8,533 nucleotides of DNA from positions 1 to 8,533 of the forward strand of contig WSMP01000003.1 in NCBI GenBank assembly GCA_013316495.1. The letters are read 5' to 3'. Shown in pieces: positions 1 to 5,501 of this stretch (the stretch's first letter is position 1; every line of letters starts with the position of its first letter). The notes below the pieces were generated by a model. That model saw only the letters and a list, made by a program, of their open reading frames with translations, was not told the DNA's origin and made no database searches. This stretch comes from Angelakisella sp. (GTDB taxonomy: Bacteria > Bacillota > Clostridia > Oscillospirales > Ruminococcaceae). The translations under genes and the position numbers were made by a program.

Positions 1-80
1 TGCCCCCTCCCCCCGGTGGATGCGGGAGCGGCTGCGGGCCTGCGGGGTGCGGCCCGAATCGCTTCCAATGCAGCTTTCAT
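1..80 (-). CDS. pheS: Phenylalanyl-tRNA synthetase alpha subunit, N-terminal fragment (probable)
   Basis: Only the first 26 complete codons are in the window; the gene runs leftward off the edge. The ATG (80-78) has a strong GGAGGT ribosome binding site at 94-89, eight bases upstream. The peptide starts MKAALEAIRAA, which resembles the opening of the PheS coiled-coil arm as I remember it. PheS forms the catalytic half of the (alpha-beta)2 enzyme that charges tRNA-Phe in the cytoplasm. The T-box leader directly upstream, with a UUC specifier, supports a phenylalanine-related gene independently. After residue 11 the translation becomes Pro/Arg/Ala/Gly-rich (PRRPAAAPASTGGRG), which does not look like the usual arm, so a frameshift, an assembly error or a divergent arm is possible. 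The identification rests on context plus 11 residues. Another phenylalanine-linked gene is the main alternative. Confidence 0.6.
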   Translation of the reverse strand, partial: MKAALEAIRAAPRRPAAAPASTGGRG

Positions 81-140
81 CTTTTGTTACCTCCAATTTT
101 TTATCCATAAAGTATTTGTGGGACTGTTTTTGGACCGGCG

Positions 141-176
141 AAAAAAACACCTTCCGCCCCAAACTGGGACGAAAGG
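141..176 (-). terminator. Intrinsic terminator of the T-box leader
   Basis: On the minus strand CCTTTCGTCCC (176-166) pairs over 11 positions, including G-T wobbles, with GGGGCGGAAGG (160-150) around an AGTTT loop. A run of seven Ts follows at 147-141. The CCC of the left arm is also the segment expected to pair with the GGG of the T-box sequence in the competing antiterminator. This is therefore the regulated, default-off stop of the riboswitch and not an end-of-operon terminator. Confidence 0.88.
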
Positions 177-418
177 CGAACTTCCGTGGTACCACCCGGT
201 TTTCCGCTCTGCTTCCGGCAGGGGAAGAGAACGGACACTTTGGGGCCTGTAACGGGGCCCGCGCCGTCGCCGCCTACTGGGAGGAAAACCGGTTCTGCGG
301 CGCCGCTCCCAAGGGAACTTCATCCGCTGGCCGGCGGGGGCCGCTTTCAGCCGGCGGCGGCCCCTCTCTGGACAGAGCGCGATGCGGATTACTTTCCTTG
401 TTCGCTGCGTTTTTCTGG
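141..418 (-). promoter_or_regulatory. T-box riboswitch leader, probable Phe (UUC) specificity
   Basis: Read on the minus strand, the leader carries the T-box landmarks in order. The lower stem I helix is CAAGG (400-396) with CCTTG. A specifier internal loop follows, with an AGTAA element (393-389) opposite GAAGTTC. The upper helix is ATCCGC (389-384) with GCGGAT, and an AGAGAGG element (369-363) lies in the distal part of stem I. The T-box sequence GGGTGGTACCACGG is at 197-184. The specifier after GAAG reads TTC (317-315), a phenylalanine codon. The TGGT bulge (194-191) can pair with an ACCA tRNA end, which fits an A discriminator. Known mechanism: uncharged tRNA bridges the specifier and the bulge, stabilising the antiterminator so that the downstream gene is transcribed. 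GUU (Val), one base earlier, is an alternative reading, but the downstream peptide favours Phe. The exact 5' end is estimated from the promoter. Confidence 0.88.
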
Positions 419-424
419 TTTCCT

Positions 425-453
425 ATGATAGCATAACTTCCCCCAAAATGCAA
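425..453 (-). promoter_or_regulatory. Sigma-A type promoter of the T-box/pheS transcript
   Basis: The minus strand reads TTGCAT (453-448), a 17-base spacer, then TATCAT (430-425), preceded by TG one base upstream, which makes an extended -10. The predicted start, near 418-421, lies just before stem I of the T-box, as expected. Position, spacing and the extended -10 agree well, but no start has been measured. Confidence 0.78.
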
Positions 454-513
454 GCCTGTTCAGTGGTTGGGGGCCAGGTATTTGGATATCCCCAATAAAA
501 AGGAGGGAACCGC

Positions 514-542
514 TGGAGTTTTAAGCAGCATTATGCTATACT
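514..542 (+). promoter_or_regulatory. Candidate promoter of the hprK-dnaE gene string
   Basis: TATACT (537-542) is preceded by TG one base upstream, giving an extended -10. The 17-base spacer leads back to a poor -35 box, TGGAGT (514-519, three of six consensus positions). A start near 549 would leave a leader of about 35 bases before the 57-residue gene at 583. An overlapping TATAAA at 542-547 is an alternative -10. It lies about 60 bases from the divergent pheS promoter, and the rest of the 454-582 stretch shows no gene. An AGGAGGG at 502-508 has no usable start codon after it. Confidence 0.5.
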
Positions 543-582
543 ATAAAAGAATGGACCTTGCAAATGAAAGGGGGCGATAACA

Positions 583-756
583 ATGCCCTTATATTTCCTT
601 TATCTCCTGGCTGGTGCCGCTCTGGCCGTAGGCTCCGAAAAGATAGACGCCCTTACCGGCCGCCGTCCCTGGGTCCGCAAGCTCATCACCCGGCTGGCCC
701 CCCTTTTGGTGCTCATTGGTATGGCGCAAGGGGCTGTGGAGCTGATGCTGCGCTGA
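583..756 (+). CDS. Small predicted membrane protein, 57 residues, unknown function
   Basis: The ATG is preceded by AAAGGGGG (567-574) at a good distance. The frame runs 57 codons to TGA at 754-756. The product has two hydrophobic stretches, about residues 3-17 (PLYFLYLLAGAALAV) and 38-53 (LAPLLVLIGMAQGAVE). They are separated by a polar, Arg/Lys-rich loop (GRRPWVRKLITR), so a two-helix hairpin in the membrane is plausible. It sits between the candidate promoter and hprK, with a 60-base gap to the hprK start, and is probably the first gene of the transcript. I recognise no family. Support comes from the ribosome binding site, the coherent amphipathic pattern and GC-rich third positions like those of its neighbours. 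It could be a leader-type peptide rather than a conserved gene. Confidence 0.6.
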   Translation: MPLYFLYLLAGAALAVGSEKIDALTGRRPWVRKLITRLAPLLVLIGMAQGAVELMLR

Positions 757-802
757 ATCTTTCATTTGCTGCACCATCGAACCAAATCAGATATATAATT
801 TT

Positions 803-810
803 AGGGAGGG
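803..810 (+). promoter_or_regulatory. hprK: Ribosome binding site that fixes the hprK start
   Basis: AGGGAGGG ends directly against the ATG at 811, leaving no spacer for that codon. The in-frame ATG at 817 lies six bases downstream, a normal distance. Initiation at 817, giving a protein that begins MSIQFTVPL, is therefore preferred over the two-residue longer form. Confidence 0.8.
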
Positions 811-816
811 ATGTTT

Positions 817-1794
817 ATGAGTATCCAATTCACAGTGCCCCTGACCAAACTGATTAGCGCAATGAAGCTGGAAGTGGCCTATATGCCCCCAAAAGAGGAG
901 GAAATTTTAATCTCCTCGGCGGACATCAACCGTCCGGGCCTTCAGCTGGCAGGCTTCTTTGATTACTTTGATAACCAGCGGGTGCAGCTTATCGGCAAAA
1001 GCGAGCTGGCCTATCTCTCCCAGCTGACCCCGGAACAGGAAGAGCAGGTGATGGAACAGTTCATGGCCGCAAAGCCGGTGGCGGTGATTCAGACCCGTGG
1101 AAACCTGCCCTCTCCCATTGCGATGGAGAAGGCGAAAAAATACGGGGTTCCGTTGTTCACCACCCCCGCCACCACCACCAGCTTTTCCGCCAGCCTCACC
1201 GCCTTCCTGAATGTGGAGATGGCCCCCCGCATCACCCGCCACGGGGTGCTGGTGGAGGTCTACGGAGAGGGGGTTCTTCTCCTGGGGGACAGCGGCGTGG
1301 GCAAGAGCGAGGCCGCCATTGAGCTGGTAAAGCGGGGTCACCGCCTGATTGCCGACGACGCGGTGGAGATTCGCCGGGTATCGGATAAGACCCTGGTGGG
1401 TTCTTCCCCCGCCAATATCCGCCACTTTTTGGAGCTGCGGGGCATCGGTATCATCAATGTCCGGCGCATCTTCGGCATCGGCGCTGTAAAGGTCACCGGG
1501 CGCATCGATATGTTGATGAACCTGGAGATTTGGAGCCAGACCAAGATTTACGACCGCATGGGGATGGAGGAGGAGACCACTGACATCCTGGGGCTTTCCA
1601 TCCCCTCCATCACCATCCCGGTGAAGCCGGGGCGGAACCTGGCTATGATTATTGAGGTAGCCGCCATGAACAACCGCCAGAAAAAGCTGGGGTACAACGC
1701 GGCTCACGAGCTGCTGGCCCGCCTGGGCATGGCGGAGGACATTCCCAGGGTGCAGCATCCCCCCGTCACCGATTACGAGGAGTTTTATTACTGA
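817..1794 (+). CDS. hprK: HPr kinase/phosphorylase (HprK/P)
   Basis: This is a 325-residue bifunctional enzyme that phosphorylates Ser46 of HPr (and Crh where present) and removes the phosphate again. In low-GC Gram-positives it sets carbon catabolite repression through CcpA and PTS activity. The N-terminal domain covers about residues 1-130. The C-terminal kinase domain opens with the conserved His142 (RHGVLVEV), then the Walker A loop GDSGVGKS (157-164), the acidic pair D180/D181 (IADDAVEI), the HprK signature ELRGIGIINV (206-215) and the phosphorylase loop PVKPGRN (268-274). Length and motifs are those of a complete, active enzyme. It is followed 25 bases later by the small membrane gene at 1820, with no terminator between. 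Its substrate HPr is not encoded in the window. Identification is secure. Confidence 0.97.
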   Translation: MSIQFTVPLTKLISAMKLEVAYMPPKEEEILISSADINRPGLQLAGFFDYFDNQRVQLIGKSELAYLSQLTPEQEEQVMEQFMAAKPVAVIQTRGNLPSPIAMEKAKKYGVPLFTTPATTTSFSASLTAFLNVEMAPRITRHGVLVEVYGEGVLLLGDSGVGKSEAAIELVKRGHRLIADDAVEIRRVSDKTLVGSSPANIRHFLELRGIGIINVRRIFGIGAVKVTGRIDMLMNLEIWSQTKIYDRMGMEEETTDILGLSIPSITIPVKPGRNLAMIIEVAAMNNRQKKLGYNAAHELLARLGMAEDIPRVQHPPVTDYEEFYY

Positions 1795-1819
1795 CCGATT
1801 GACAGCAGGAGGGAAGAAA

Positions 1820-2068
1820 ATGAAACCACTATTTGACAGCGCCAACGAATATCTGCGGCAAAGCGGCTGGAAGGACCTTGCAGTCCTGAAGCTCTGCCTG
1901 TTTTCCATCGGCCTGCTGATTGGGATGCAGGTGCCGGAGCGGGGGAAGAGGGGAGTAAGGATTGCCGCCAGTGTTTTGTTTACCATCACCTATATCCTCT
2001 CCATGGGAAAATATCTGGCCGTCCTCGCCGGTGGAAGACACAAAAAGGCTTTGGATGATATTGCATAG
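1820..2068 (+). CDS. Small two-helix membrane protein, 82 residues
   Basis: The ATG at 1820 follows AGGAGGG (1807-1813) at a good distance and is preferred over an in-frame TTG at 1799 that lacks such a site. Residues 21-37 (AVLKLCLFSIGLLIGMQ) and about 47-70 (VRIAASVLFTITYILSMGKYLAVL) are hydrophobic. A short Pro/Arg/Lys loop (VPERGKRG) lies between them, and the N-terminus is amphipathic (FDSANEYLRQSGWKDLA). From memory, similar small clostridial proteins with the WKDLALLK pattern are often labelled permease of phosphate ABC transporter. At this length it cannot be a whole permease and that label looks like a naming accident. Function is unknown. Its place between hprK and the PHP phosphatase gene (17-base gap) suggests co-transcription only. 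Confidence 0.8.
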   Translation: MKPLFDSANEYLRQSGWKDLAVLKLCLFSIGLLIGMQVPERGKRGVRIAASVLFTITYILSMGKYLAVLAGGRHKKALDDIA

Positions 2069-2085
2069 GAAAGGTCGTCGCAGCT

Positions 2086-2823
2086 ATGAAGATTGCGGGA
2101 GATACCCACACCCATACCCTCCTTTGCCAGCACGCCTACAGCACCCTGCTGGAGAATATCCAGGCCGCGGCGGCGGCAGGACACCGCTTTTTGGCCACCA
2201 CGGAGCACGGTCCCGCCATGCCGGGAGCCCCCCATGACTGGTACTTTGAGAATCTCCGCAAGGCGGTGCCCAGGGAGCTTTTGGGGGTGGTGGTCATCAA
2301 GGGGTGCGAGGCCAACATCATGGACCAGGCCGGTACCCTGGATGTGCCGGAGGCGGGGCTTAAAAAGCTGGATTTGGTGATTGCGTCCATGCACCGGGTC
2401 ACCTTCCCCCAGGGCACCACCCCGGAGGAGCGCACCGCCGCCTGGCGCGGGGTGGCAAAAAATCCCCGTGTGGATATTATCGGCCACCTGGGGGACCCCC
2501 GCTTTAAGTCGGATTACGAAGCGGCGGTTCGGGCCTTCCGGGAGGGGGGCCAGGCGGTGGAGCTAAACGCATCCTCCTCCAAGAGCCGCCCCGGCTCGGA
2601 GGAGAACTGCTGCCGCATCGCCGCCCTCTGCAAGGAGTACAAGGTGCCGGTGGTCCTTTCCAGCGATGCCCACTTCTGCGCCTCCATCGGGGAGGTGGAA
2701 CCTGCCGCCGCCATCGCCCAAAAAGCGGGCATTCCGGAGGAGCAGATACTAAACCTAAGCTATCGCCGCTTTCGAAACTGGTTGGCCGCCCGGCACGACA
2801 TCCAGGACCTGCCGGAAGAATGA
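2086..2823 (+). CDS. YcdX-like PHP-domain metal-dependent phosphatase
   Basis: The protein has 245 residues, matching the length of E. coli YcdX. It is a single PHP domain, a distorted TIM barrel that holds three metal ions and hydrolyses phosphoesters. All nine expected ligands are visible: H8 and H10 (DTHTHT), H16 (CQHAYS), H41 (TTEHG), E75 (GCEANI), H103 (SMHR), H134 (IGHLGDP), D194 and H196 (SSDAHF). Their spacing follows the YcdX pattern, so it should be catalytically active in the cytoplasm. The natural substrate is not known; histidinol phosphatase of the PHP type is a related family but lacks support here because no his genes are nearby. An AGGAAAGG (2067-2074) overlapping the upstream stop codon is the likely ribosome binding site, and murB follows after 13 bases. 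Confidence 0.9.
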   Translation: MKIAGDTHTHTLLCQHAYSTLLENIQAAAAAGHRFLATTEHGPAMPGAPHDWYFENLRKAVPRELLGVVVIKGCEANIMDQAGTLDVPEAGLKKLDLVIASMHRVTFPQGTTPEERTAAWRGVAKNPRVDIIGHLGDPRFKSDYEAAVRAFREGGQAVELNASSSKSRPGSEENCCRIAALCKEYKVPVVLSSDAHFCASIGEVEPAAAIAQKAGIPEEQILNLSYRRFRNWLAARHDIQDLPEE

Positions 2824-2836
2824 GGGAGGGAATACC

Positions 2837-3745
2837 ATGACATCGCTTTGGAACACCGCCCTGGGGGACACAGGCGTTCCCTTTCAGATGGGGGAGCCGC
2901 TATCCCGGCACACCACCTTCCGCATCGGGGGAGCGGCGGAGTATTACGCCTCCCCCAAAAGCATCCCGGAGCTGGAGCGGCTTTTGGCTGCCTGCCGGAC
3001 GCAGGGGATTCCCTATTTCATCCTGGGGAAGGGCTCCAATCTCCTGGTGGGGGACCGGGGGATTCCCGGCCTCACCATCGCCATGGAGGGCCTTTCCGCC
3101 ATCACGGTGGAGGGGGAGAGGGTAACAGCCCAGGGAGGCGCCTCCCTGATGGCGGTATGCGCCGCGGCCCGTCAAGCGGGGCTTGCCGGGCTGGAATTTG
3201 CCTATGGCATCCCCGGACAGGTGGGGGGCGGCGTCTATATGAACGCCGGCGCCTACGGCGGGGAGCTGAAGGATGTTCTTATCCAGGTGGAGTTTTTGGA
3301 CGAGGGGGGGAAGCGCCATACCCTCCCGGTGGAGAAACTGGAAATGGGCTACCGCCACAGCTTCTTCACCGGAAAAAACTGCGTTATTCTCTCGGCCTGC
3401 TTTTGCCTGGAAAAGGACTCGGAGGGGCCGGAAGCGGTGGGGGCGCGGATGGAGGAAATCTACCGCCGCCGCAGAGAGAAGCAGCCCCTGGAATGGCCCA
3501 GCGCCGGAAGCACCTTCAAGCGGCCGGAGGGGGCCTACGCCGCCGCCCTCATCGACCAGTGCGGATTAAAGGGATTCCGGGTGGGAGGGGCCCAGGTGAG
3601 CGAAAAGCACGCCGGTTTTGTCATCAACGCCGGGGGAGCCACCTGCGCCGACGTCCTGGCCCTTATTGGGGAGGTGCAGCGGATCGTAAAGGAAAAGACC
3701 GGCTTTATCCTGGAGCCGGAGGTCCGGGTCACCGGGGAGAACTGA
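2837..3745 (+). CDS. murB: UDP-N-acetylenolpyruvoylglucosamine reductase (MurB)
   Basis: This FAD enzyme of 302 residues reduces UDP-GlcNAc-enolpyruvate to UDP-MurNAc with NADPH, the second committed step of peptidoglycan precursor synthesis in the cytoplasm. The FAD-binding half carries TTFRIGG (26-32), GKGSNLLV (64-71) and GLEFAYGIPGQVGGGVYMNAGAYG (about 118-141). Catalytic-region motifs follow: GYRHSFF with R173, PSAGSTFKRP with the proton-donor serine near S225, and LEPEVRV with E293. The short form with a GYRHSFF segment fits the type II MurB of Gram-positives. The Q in GIPGQVGGG is less usual than T or S there. An AGGGAGGG (2823-2830) just after the upstream stop sets the ATG. whiA starts 19 bases after its stop. 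Identification is secure. Confidence 0.97.
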   Translation: MTSLWNTALGDTGVPFQMGEPLSRHTTFRIGGAAEYYASPKSIPELERLLAACRTQGIPYFILGKGSNLLVGDRGIPGLTIAMEGLSAITVEGERVTAQGGASLMAVCAAARQAGLAGLEFAYGIPGQVGGGVYMNAGAYGGELKDVLIQVEFLDEGGKRHTLPVEKLEMGYRHSFFTGKNCVILSACFCLEKDSEGPEAVGARMEEIYRRRREKQPLEWPSAGSTFKRPEGAYAAALIDQCGLKGFRVGGAQVSEKHAGFVINAGGATCADVLALIGEVQRIVKEKTGFILEPEVRVTGEN

Positions 3746-3751
3746 ACGAAA

Positions 3752-3764
3752 GGGGAGAATCCCC
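3752..3764 (+). promoter_or_regulatory. whiA: Ribosome binding site of whiA inside a short hairpin
   Basis: The only good ribosome binding sequence for whiA, AAGGGGAG, overlaps a perfect inverted repeat: GGGGA (3752-3756), loop GAA, TCCCC (3760-3764). The hairpin ends against the ATG at 3765. Five pairs, four of them G-C, could partly mask the site, so translation may depend on ribosomes arriving from murB. The inverted repeat is directly visible; any regulatory effect is inferred. Confidence 0.5.
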
Positions 3765-4664
3765 ATGTCCTATACCCAGAGGGCCAAGGGCGAAATCATG
3801 GAAAACCGGGCCCTGCGCACCCGTTTTAAGAACCCCCACGGCTACGGCCTGCTTCTTTTCGGCCGCACCTATGGGGTGGGGAGCATTAGCCTTGCCACCC
3901 AGCAGCGGGAGGTGGCCCGGTACTACGCCTCCCTCCTCACCAGGGCGGTGCCCCTTGCCGGTACCATCACCACCAGGGAGGAAGCGGCGGGGGGACAGGC
4001 GGCCTTCCAGGTCCGGGTGGACGCTGCCGCCGACCGCCGCAGCCTTTTGAACCACTACGCTATGCTTTACCCGGAGGGTATCACCTACGAGCTGCTGGGG
4101 GGGGACGAGGGGACAGCCGCTTTTGTCAGCGGGGCCTTTCTCAGCTGCGGCAGCCTTGCCGACCCGGAAAAGAAGTATCACCTGGAGTTTGCCCCGCCCC
4201 GGCCGGAGACGGCGGCCATACTTACCGGCATCCTGGGGGAGGTGGGCTTTTTGCCCAAGACCTCGGAGCGCCGGGGGAAGACCATCATCTACACCCACGA
4301 CAGCGGCCAAATTGAGGATCTGCTGACCTTCATCAGCTGCCCCCTAATGAGCCTTGCGGTGATGAATGTAAAAATTCTCAAGGACCGCCGCAACGCCGCC
4401 AACCGTGCCGCCAACTGCGATAACGCCAACATCGACAAGGTGGTGGGGGCGGCGGAGAGCCAGATACGGGACATCCGGGCTTTGATGGGGAAGCAGGGCC
4501 TCACCGCCCTGCCGGAGGAGCTGCGTGAGCTGGCCGCCCTGCGGCTGGAAAACCCGGAGGCTTCCCTCCGGGAGCTGGGGGCGAGGCTGGGGCTTTCCCG
4601 CTCCGGGGTGAACCACCGGCTAAAAAGAATATCCGAGCTTGCAAAGGAAAGGAGCCCAAAATGA
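3765..4664 (+). CDS. whiA: DNA-binding protein WhiA
   Basis: The protein has 299 residues, slightly short of the usual 305-320. WhiA couples a degenerate LAGLIDADG homing-endonuclease fold to a C-terminal helix-turn-helix. It controls sporulation septation genes in Streptomyces and affects division and chromosome segregation in Bacillus. The N-terminal pattern SYTQRAKGEIMENR is typical. The homing-endonuclease-like core includes AAFVSGAFLSCGSLADPEKKYHLEF (118-142), where catalytic acidic residues are not conserved, as is normal for WhiA. Next is the conserved stretch DRRNAANRAANCDNANIDKVV (207-227), and then the helix-turn-helix SLRELGARLGLSRSGVNHRLKRI (267-289). The stop overlaps the start of the lipoprotein gene (ATGA), suggesting translational coupling. 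In many relatives rapZ and glmR separate murB and whiA; here they are absent. Identification is secure. Confidence 0.96.
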   Translation: MSYTQRAKGEIMENRALRTRFKNPHGYGLLLFGRTYGVGSISLATQQREVARYYASLLTRAVPLAGTITTREEAAGGQAAFQVRVDAAADRRSLLNHYAMLYPEGITYELLGGDEGTAAFVSGAFLSCGSLADPEKKYHLEFAPPRPETAAILTGILGEVGFLPKTSERRGKTIIYTHDSGQIEDLLTFISCPLMSLAVMNVKILKDRRNAANRAANCDNANIDKVVGAAESQIRDIRALMGKQGLTALPEELRELAALRLENPEASLRELGARLGLSRSGVNHRLKRISELAKERSPK

Positions 4665-5473
4665 TAAACCGCAGCCTTGCCATTCTGCTGTCCCTGCTAC
4701 TGCTGACCGCCTGCGCCGCAGGGGGACAAGCCCCCGCTCCGGAGACTTCCAGGGCGCCGGAAAGCCCTTCCTCGGTGTCGGAGCCTGCGCCGGAGGTGTC
4801 CTCCTCGGAGCCTTCATTTGCGCCGGAGGAATCCTCCCAGCCGGAGAAGGAGCCGGTGCCTGCCCCGGAGCCCCCAGAGGGAATGAATCCGGATGTGGGG
4901 GGAGGGGGGCCCCAGGAAAATCCGGATACCTCCACCATGGACCCTGCCGCCCCGGATTTTGGGGACAAAACCTACAGTGATGTCTTTGAACAGCGGGCGG
5001 AGCCGTTGCGGAAGGCCCTGCTTCCCGCCCTGGAGGCCATCGAGGAGGACTACAGCTATTTTAGTGTCTGGGTGGCGGACGGGAGCCTGGATGTAGTGCT
5101 GGAAATTGGCGTTATCCATGAGGAGAAGGTGGACCAGTTCCTGGCGGATTGGACTGGTCCCTCCTGGGACCAGGTGGAAAAGAAACCGGGCCGCTGGCCG
5201 GTGGCGGCACAGAAGGACTTTGCCGCCCAGGCGGCGAAGCTGGACCTGGGGCCGGGGGTGAACATCCGCACCCAGACGGCGGTGGGCTCGCCGGAGGTGG
5301 TATCGGTCAATGTTTGGCTGGATGACGCCTATGCCTCCCAGGAGGAGGTAAACCGCTGGGCCCAGCTGCCCCAGGCGGTGAAGGAGCTAGCCGAGAAGAT
5401 GGGTGCCCCGAAGGATGCCATTGAATATATGGGGCCCCGGTACACCGCCCCCGGCAATAATCCCGATACCTGA
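4661..5473 (+). CDS. Predicted lipoprotein with Pro/Glu/Ser-rich linker, unknown function
   Basis: The protein has 270 residues. A short signal (MINRSLAILLSLLLL) ends in the lipobox LTAC with the lipidated Cys at 18, so the mature protein should be anchored outside on the cytoplasmic membrane. Residues about 21-100 form a low-complexity linker rich in Pro, Glu and Ser (repeated PAPE and SSEP-like units), probably a flexible spacer through the cell wall. Residues about 105-262 look like a folded domain with two strand-rich blocks (YFSVWVADGSLDVVLEIGV and EVVSVNVWLDDAY), each followed by a helical stretch. I recognise no family and see no catalytic motif. The start overlaps the whiA stop (ATGA), and GGAAAGGAG (4646-4654) lies inside whiA, so the two are likely translated together. 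dnaE begins 28 bases later. Lipoprotein status is well supported; the role is unknown. Confidence 0.88.
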   Translation: MINRSLAILLSLLLLTACAAGGQAPAPETSRAPESPSSVSEPAPEVSSSEPSFAPEESSQPEKEPVPAPEPPEGMNPDVGGGGPQENPDTSTMDPAAPDFGDKTYSDVFEQRAEPLRKALLPALEAIEEDYSYFSVWVADGSLDVVLEIGVIHEEKVDQFLADWTGPSWDQVEKKPGRWPVAAQKDFAAQAAKLDLGPGVNIRTQTAVGSPEVVSVNVWLDDAYASQEEVNRWAQLPQAVKELAEKMGAPKDAIEYMGPRYTAPGNNPDT

Positions 5474-5501
5474 CCCAACAAACAGAGAAAGTGGTGACAG
5501 C

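Noticed and set aside
20..436. 138-codon plus-strand frame at the left end
   Set aside because: It runs antisense through the T-box leader and terminator, has no ribosome binding site and no family features.
500..508. AAAGGAGGG ribosome-binding-like sequence in the divergent region
   Set aside because: No start codon with an open frame follows; the nearest CTG frame stops after three codons.
794..799. Perfect TATAAT just upstream of hprK
   Set aside because: There is no credible -35 box at the right distance, and a start near 806 would fall inside the ribosome binding site. Chance occurrence in an AT-rich gap is more likely, although a minor internal promoter is not excluded.
907..1989. Long minus-strand open frame opposite hprK
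   Set aside because: It is His/Gly/Pro-rich with no recognisable domain and lies opposite hprK, whose motifs are unmistakable. It is a GC-rich antisense shadow.
2848..4050. 400-codon plus-strand frame across murB and whiA
   Set aside because: The translation is Gly/Pro/Arg-rich low complexity and out of frame with two clear conserved genes.
4099..4105. Run of G in whiA as a possible frameshift site
   Set aside because: The reading frame and conserved WhiA sequence continue normally on both sides.
5474..5501. Possible operon end between the lipoprotein gene and dnaE
   Set aside because: The 28-base gap has no hairpin with a T-tract and no recognisable promoter, so read-through into dnaE is the simpler reading.
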